A stretch of 8,634 nucleotides of DNA from assembly GCA_903904495.1 (NCBI GenBank), contig CAIVCU010000464.1:1-8634 (forward strand), given 5' to 3'. Positions 6,935 to 8,634 of this stretch are shown in pieces. Position numbers and translations under genes: made by a program. How positions within the stretch are numbered: position 1 is the first letter of the stretch; each line of letters begins with the position of its first letter. Source of the stretch: an uncultured Chlorobiaceae bacterium (GTDB lineage: Bacteria > Bacteroidota > Chlorobiia > Chlorobiales > Chlorobiaceae). The notes under the pieces are model-generated. The model made no database searches, was not told the DNA's origin, and saw nothing but the letters and a program-made list of their open reading frames with translations.

Positions 6935-7194
6935 TGTACACCATACTCTTTATGACCCAAGCTCAAAAGGATGCAAAGAAACTTGGTTCAAGTGGTTTGA
7001 AAGATAAGGCGCTGAAATTAATAAAAATCATCGAAGTTGATCCGTACAAATATCCCCCTGAATTTGAGTATTTGAAAGGTGATATTCAGGAATTGATCAG
7101 TAGAAGAATTAACAAACAACATCGACTTGTTTATGAAGTTATTGAAGACACCAAGATCATCAAGGTATATCGCATGTGGACTCATTATGAATAA
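6934..7194 (+). CDS. YoeB/Txe-family toxin (RelE-superfamily endoribonuclease)
   Basis: An 86-aa protein with the YoeB core: a helix-rich first half, PPEFEYLKGD (with acidic candidates E43 and E45), then the diagnostic S-R-R-I-N-x-x-H63-R64-L-V-Y strand and a C-terminal W-T-H84-Y-E. These align with the catalytic Glu, Arg and His of E. coli YoeB (E46, R65, H83), which cuts mRNA at the ribosomal A site. The usual end is Y-H-Y; here it is T-H-Y-E. GTG codons at 6928 and 6931 are in frame, but the ATG at 6934 has GGAG at 6924-6927 at normal spacing. All apparent catalytic residues are kept, so the toxin is likely active. Confidence 0.85.
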   Translation: MYTILFMTQAQKDAKKLGSSGLKDKALKLIKIIEVDPYKYPPEFEYLKGDIQELISRRINKQHRLVYEVIEDTKIIKVYRMWTHYE

Positions 7195-7276
7195 TGAAAT
7201 AGCTGAAGCCTATTCCTTGATTACGGAGTACAACAATGACATACACAACGCATGGATCCAGCACTTCCCTTGTTGA
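7187..7276 (+). pseudogene. probable C-terminal remnant of a DUF4160 gene
   Basis: A 29-codon frame overlaps the toxin end and the DUF2442 start. It reads NNEIAEAYSLITEYNNDIHN followed by AWIQHF. The pattern E-(I/L)-x-x-A/L-x-x-(I/L)-(V/I)-x-E-(N/H)-x-(D/E)-x-I-x-x-A-W-x-x-(Y/H)-F is how I recall the last helix of DUF4160 proteins. DUF4160 genes often sit directly upstream of DUF2442 genes, as this one does. The rest of the domain, including its histidine-rich motif, is absent because the toxin gene occupies that space. The match is short and from memory, so this is a tentative call; it could also be chance coding. Confidence 0.4.
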
Positions 7277-7499
7277 AGTAACAAATATTTCTCTTTATGG
7301 CATTTGGCTTTTGATTGGAGAAGAAGAGCTGATTTTGCCCTACACTGAGTTTCCCTGGTTCAAGGAGGCTACCGTCAGCAAAATCTGCAATGTAGAACTC
7401 CATCACCCGGAGCATTTGTATTGGCCATTATTAGATATTGATCTTTCCATTGAATCAATTCGTAATCCTGATGCCTTTCCACTTGTCAGCCAATTATAA
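7236..7499 (+). CDS. DUF2442 domain protein
   Basis: An 87-aa protein. After a short start (MTYTTHGSSTS) it shows the DUF2442 pattern: VEVTNISLYGIWLLIG, then EEELILPYTEFPWFKEA, then V-E-L-x-x-P-E-H-L-Y-W-P-L-L-D-I-D-L, ending D-A-F-P-L. CGGAG at 7226-7230 is a fitting ribosome site. The family is small, of unproven function, and usually paired with a DUF4160 protein; such pairs are often found near toxin-antitoxin genes and in mobile regions. Here only a fragment of the partner seems to remain, so the gene may be an orphan. Length and domain are complete. Confidence 0.82.
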   Translation: MTYTTHGSSTSLVEVTNISLYGIWLLIGEEELILPYTEFPWFKEATVSKICNVELHHPEHLYWPLLDIDLSIESIRNPDAFPLVSQL

Positions 7500-7631
7500 C
7501 GGGGTATACGCATTGGTACCAAAGGCACTCAGAGATAGAGATTATGAGCTGGGCATATATATTCAGGACTTCTCCAGAGACCGTAGTGGCAGACCAGAAT
7601 CTCTTCTAACCAGCAGGGAAAAGAATAAGCA
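7500..7631 (+). other. non-coding gap between the DUF2442 gene and the membrane protein gene
   Basis: This 132-base stretch has no convincing gene. It contains the perfect 10-base palindrome TTGGTACCAA (7513-7522) and GTATAC (7504-7509) close together; either could be a protein site or chance. AGGGAA at 7615-7620 may serve as ribosome site for the gene at 7632, at a rather long distance of eleven bases. Confidence 0.4.
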
Positions 7632-8093
7632 ATGCAGGTGAATTCAGACTGCGAGCATTTGTTCCGCGCCATCGTGCGAGTCATGCGATACCATCTTCTC
7701 TGGTACGTACCGCTTGGCGTTTGGGTGGTATTATATTTTATCGTGCCAAACTTGGTAAGCGGCTTCAACAACCTCGCGCTCGTGTTTTACCGTTTTAGTT
7801 GGGCAGTTCTTTTCTCGCCGTCTACCTATGTTTTCTTCGCTGCTGTCTTCACGTCACTGGTTCTTCCTGTCCAGTTGTTCCTTTTGATACCTGGCTTTTT
7901 TGAGCGTGGAGTACCGATGTTCCAGCGACGTTACCTTTGGGCTTTGGGAGTGGTGCTTGGGATTGCCATCTCGGCGGTGCTGACCCAAACGATTATCTGG
8001 GGTTCATTTCCGCTACCAACTGACAAGTATGCCTATATTCATGTGCGGATGATTCCATTCATCCCTTGGCCTGATACGCCGCTTTTCCAATAA
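7632..8093 (+). CDS. unrecognised membrane protein with three predicted helices
   Basis: I do not recognise this 153-aa protein. It has a charged N-terminal segment (residues 1-20), three strongly hydrophobic segments (about 22-41, 65-87 and 101-123), and a proline-rich soluble end with P-F-I-P-W-P-D-T-P (142-150). There are no cysteine or histidine motifs suggesting a metal site, and no enzyme signature. Codon use looks like a real gene and base composition is higher in GC than the toxin pair and the following gene, so it may have a different origin. The start at 7632 is uncertain; ATG 7683 (residue 18) would still keep all three helices. No partner gene is evident. Confidence 0.6.
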   Translation: MQVNSDCEHLFRAIVRVMRYHLLWYVPLGVWVVLYFIVPNLVSGFNNLALVFYRFSWAVLFSPSTYVFFAAVFTSLVLPVQLFLLIPGFFERGVPMFQRRYLWALGVVLGIAISAVLTQTIIWGSFPLPTDKYAYIHVRMIPFIPWPDTPLFQ

Positions 8094-8181
8094 CCCGGCA
8101 TCTATTAATTCGATTCAACCAAAGAACGCTTTTGCAAGTGCTTGTTGGCTAATCTTTAGCGTTAACTCTTCGAAGATTATT

Positions 8182-8634
8182 ATGGGTAAACTTTCAAATC
8201 AGGATATTGAAAAATATTACTTCGAAATGTTCCGCAAAGATTATACGTTGCCTTTTGGCACTGTTATTTATGGAGATGGTCCCGATGTTGTTATAGATGG
8301 GAAAAGAAAAATCGGAATCGAAATTACCAACTTTTTCCTCAAATCAGGAACTTGTCCAGAAAGCGAGCAGATCCAAAGTAGGTGGAGAAATGATGTAGTT
8401 TCAAAGACACAGCTCTTATATCAGAAACAAAATGGCAGTAAGTTCGAGATTTACTTTGGGTTTGACAAATCATACCCTATCCGAGATCAGAAAACTCTCG
8501 TAAATCAACTAATACAATTAGCTACACAAATTCAAAATTGTGAATCAGGAGAAATTGACAACGACTATTTCAAGCAGATTCCGGAACTTTCATTCGTCTA
8601 TTTGAACAATCAGGAGTACGAAGATACGAAGTGG
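8182..8634 (+). CDS. partial gene of unknown function, possible PD-(D/E)XK-like fold
   Basis: An open frame of 151 codons runs off the window end. The frame stays open upstream to 8053, but the first ATG is at 8182 and no GTG or TTG lies in frame before it; a weak GAAG precedes it. The protein is hydrophilic. Residues 34-48 read PDVVIDGKRKIGIEI plus T, a P-D-x(n)-(E)-x-T arrangement (D35, E47) like the strand pair carrying the catalytic acids of PD-(D/E)XK nuclease-like proteins, though the lysine position holds Thr here. Further on, FEIYFGFDK (88-96) looks like another core strand. GC content, about 35% by hand count of two lines, is far below the cco genes. A restriction or defence role is possible but unproven. 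Confidence 0.6.
   Translation, partial: MGKLSNQDIEKYYFEMFRKDYTLPFGTVIYGDGPDVVIDGKRKIGIEITNFFLKSGTCPESEQIQSRWRNDVVSKTQLLYQKQNGSKFEIYFGFDKSYPIRDQKTLVNQLIQLATQIQNCESGEIDNDYFKQIPELSFVYLNNQEYEDTKW

Noticed and set aside
7438..7641. 67-aa frame overlapping the end of the DUF2442 gene
   Set aside because: It begins in another frame of a recognised gene, has no ribosome site and resembles no family.
7702..7711. Palindrome GGTACGTACC inside the membrane protein gene
   Set aside because: It is a single 10-base palindrome within coding sequence and is explained by the codons; no second copy with the same spacing was seen.
8091..8170. Integron attC site between the membrane protein gene and the last gene
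   Set aside because: TAAC at 8091 and GCGTTA at 8159 recall attC ends, but the core GTTRRRY does not fit (GTTAACT), and the arms do not pair well. AACGCT (8125-8130) and AGCGTT (8158-8163) are only a six-base inverted repeat.
1..8634. CRISPR array, tRNA, rRNA or insertion sequence
   Set aside because: No regularly spaced direct repeats, cloverleaf sequence, rRNA signature or transposase frame was seen on either strand.

Overview
The window holds the 3' part of a cbb3-type cytochrome c oxidase (cco/fix) operon, bases 1-6648, followed by a lower-GC accessory stretch, 6649-8634. All genes are on the + strand. No phylogenetic marker is present. Short subunits (a one-heme CcoP, a 367-aa CcoG), a FixH-like periplasmic protein beside ccoI, and the style of the toxin-antitoxin and DUF2442 genes are reminiscent of green sulfur bacteria or other Chlorobiota/Bacteroidota. 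This assignment is an inference of low to moderate confidence.

Operon layout: ccoN (only the last 21 codons), ccoO (c-type haem subunit, broken by a 2-nt shift in a TA repeat), ccoQ (47 aa), ccoP (one haem instead of two), then the assembly genes ccoG (Fe-S copper reductase), ccoH, a secreted FixH/YtkA-like protein with a Met-rich motif, ccoI (CopA2-type copper P-type ATPase), ccoS, and a SafE/DsbD_2-type membrane protein. Genes overlap (ATGA junctions at 767, 2530 and 5974) or lie within about 30 bases of each other. This suggests one transcript that makes the oxidase and supplies its copper: CcoG would handle copper redox chemistry, CcoI copper export towards the CuB site, CcoH and CcoS assembly, and the FixH-like protein possibly periplasmic copper handling. 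The promoter lies upstream of the window.

Accessory part: a YoeB-type toxin-antitoxin pair (6716-7194), a probable fragment of a DUF4160 gene (7187-7276) running into an intact DUF2442 gene (7236-7499), an unrecognised three-helix membrane protein (7632-8093), and the start of an AT-rich gene with a possible PD-(D/E)XK-like nuclease motif (8182 to the window end). Hand-counted sample lines give about 32-37% GC in the toxin-antitoxin pair and the last gene, against about 60% in a line of ccoI, so this part looks horizontally acquired or mosaic.

The main points for a second look are the ccoO frameshift in a (TA)4 tract, a nine-residue motif shared by CcoQ and CcoS, the one-haem CcoP, the extra FixH-like protein, and the toxin-antitoxin pair that appears to have cut a DUF4160/DUF2442 pair. 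I did not find a clearly new multi-gene system.
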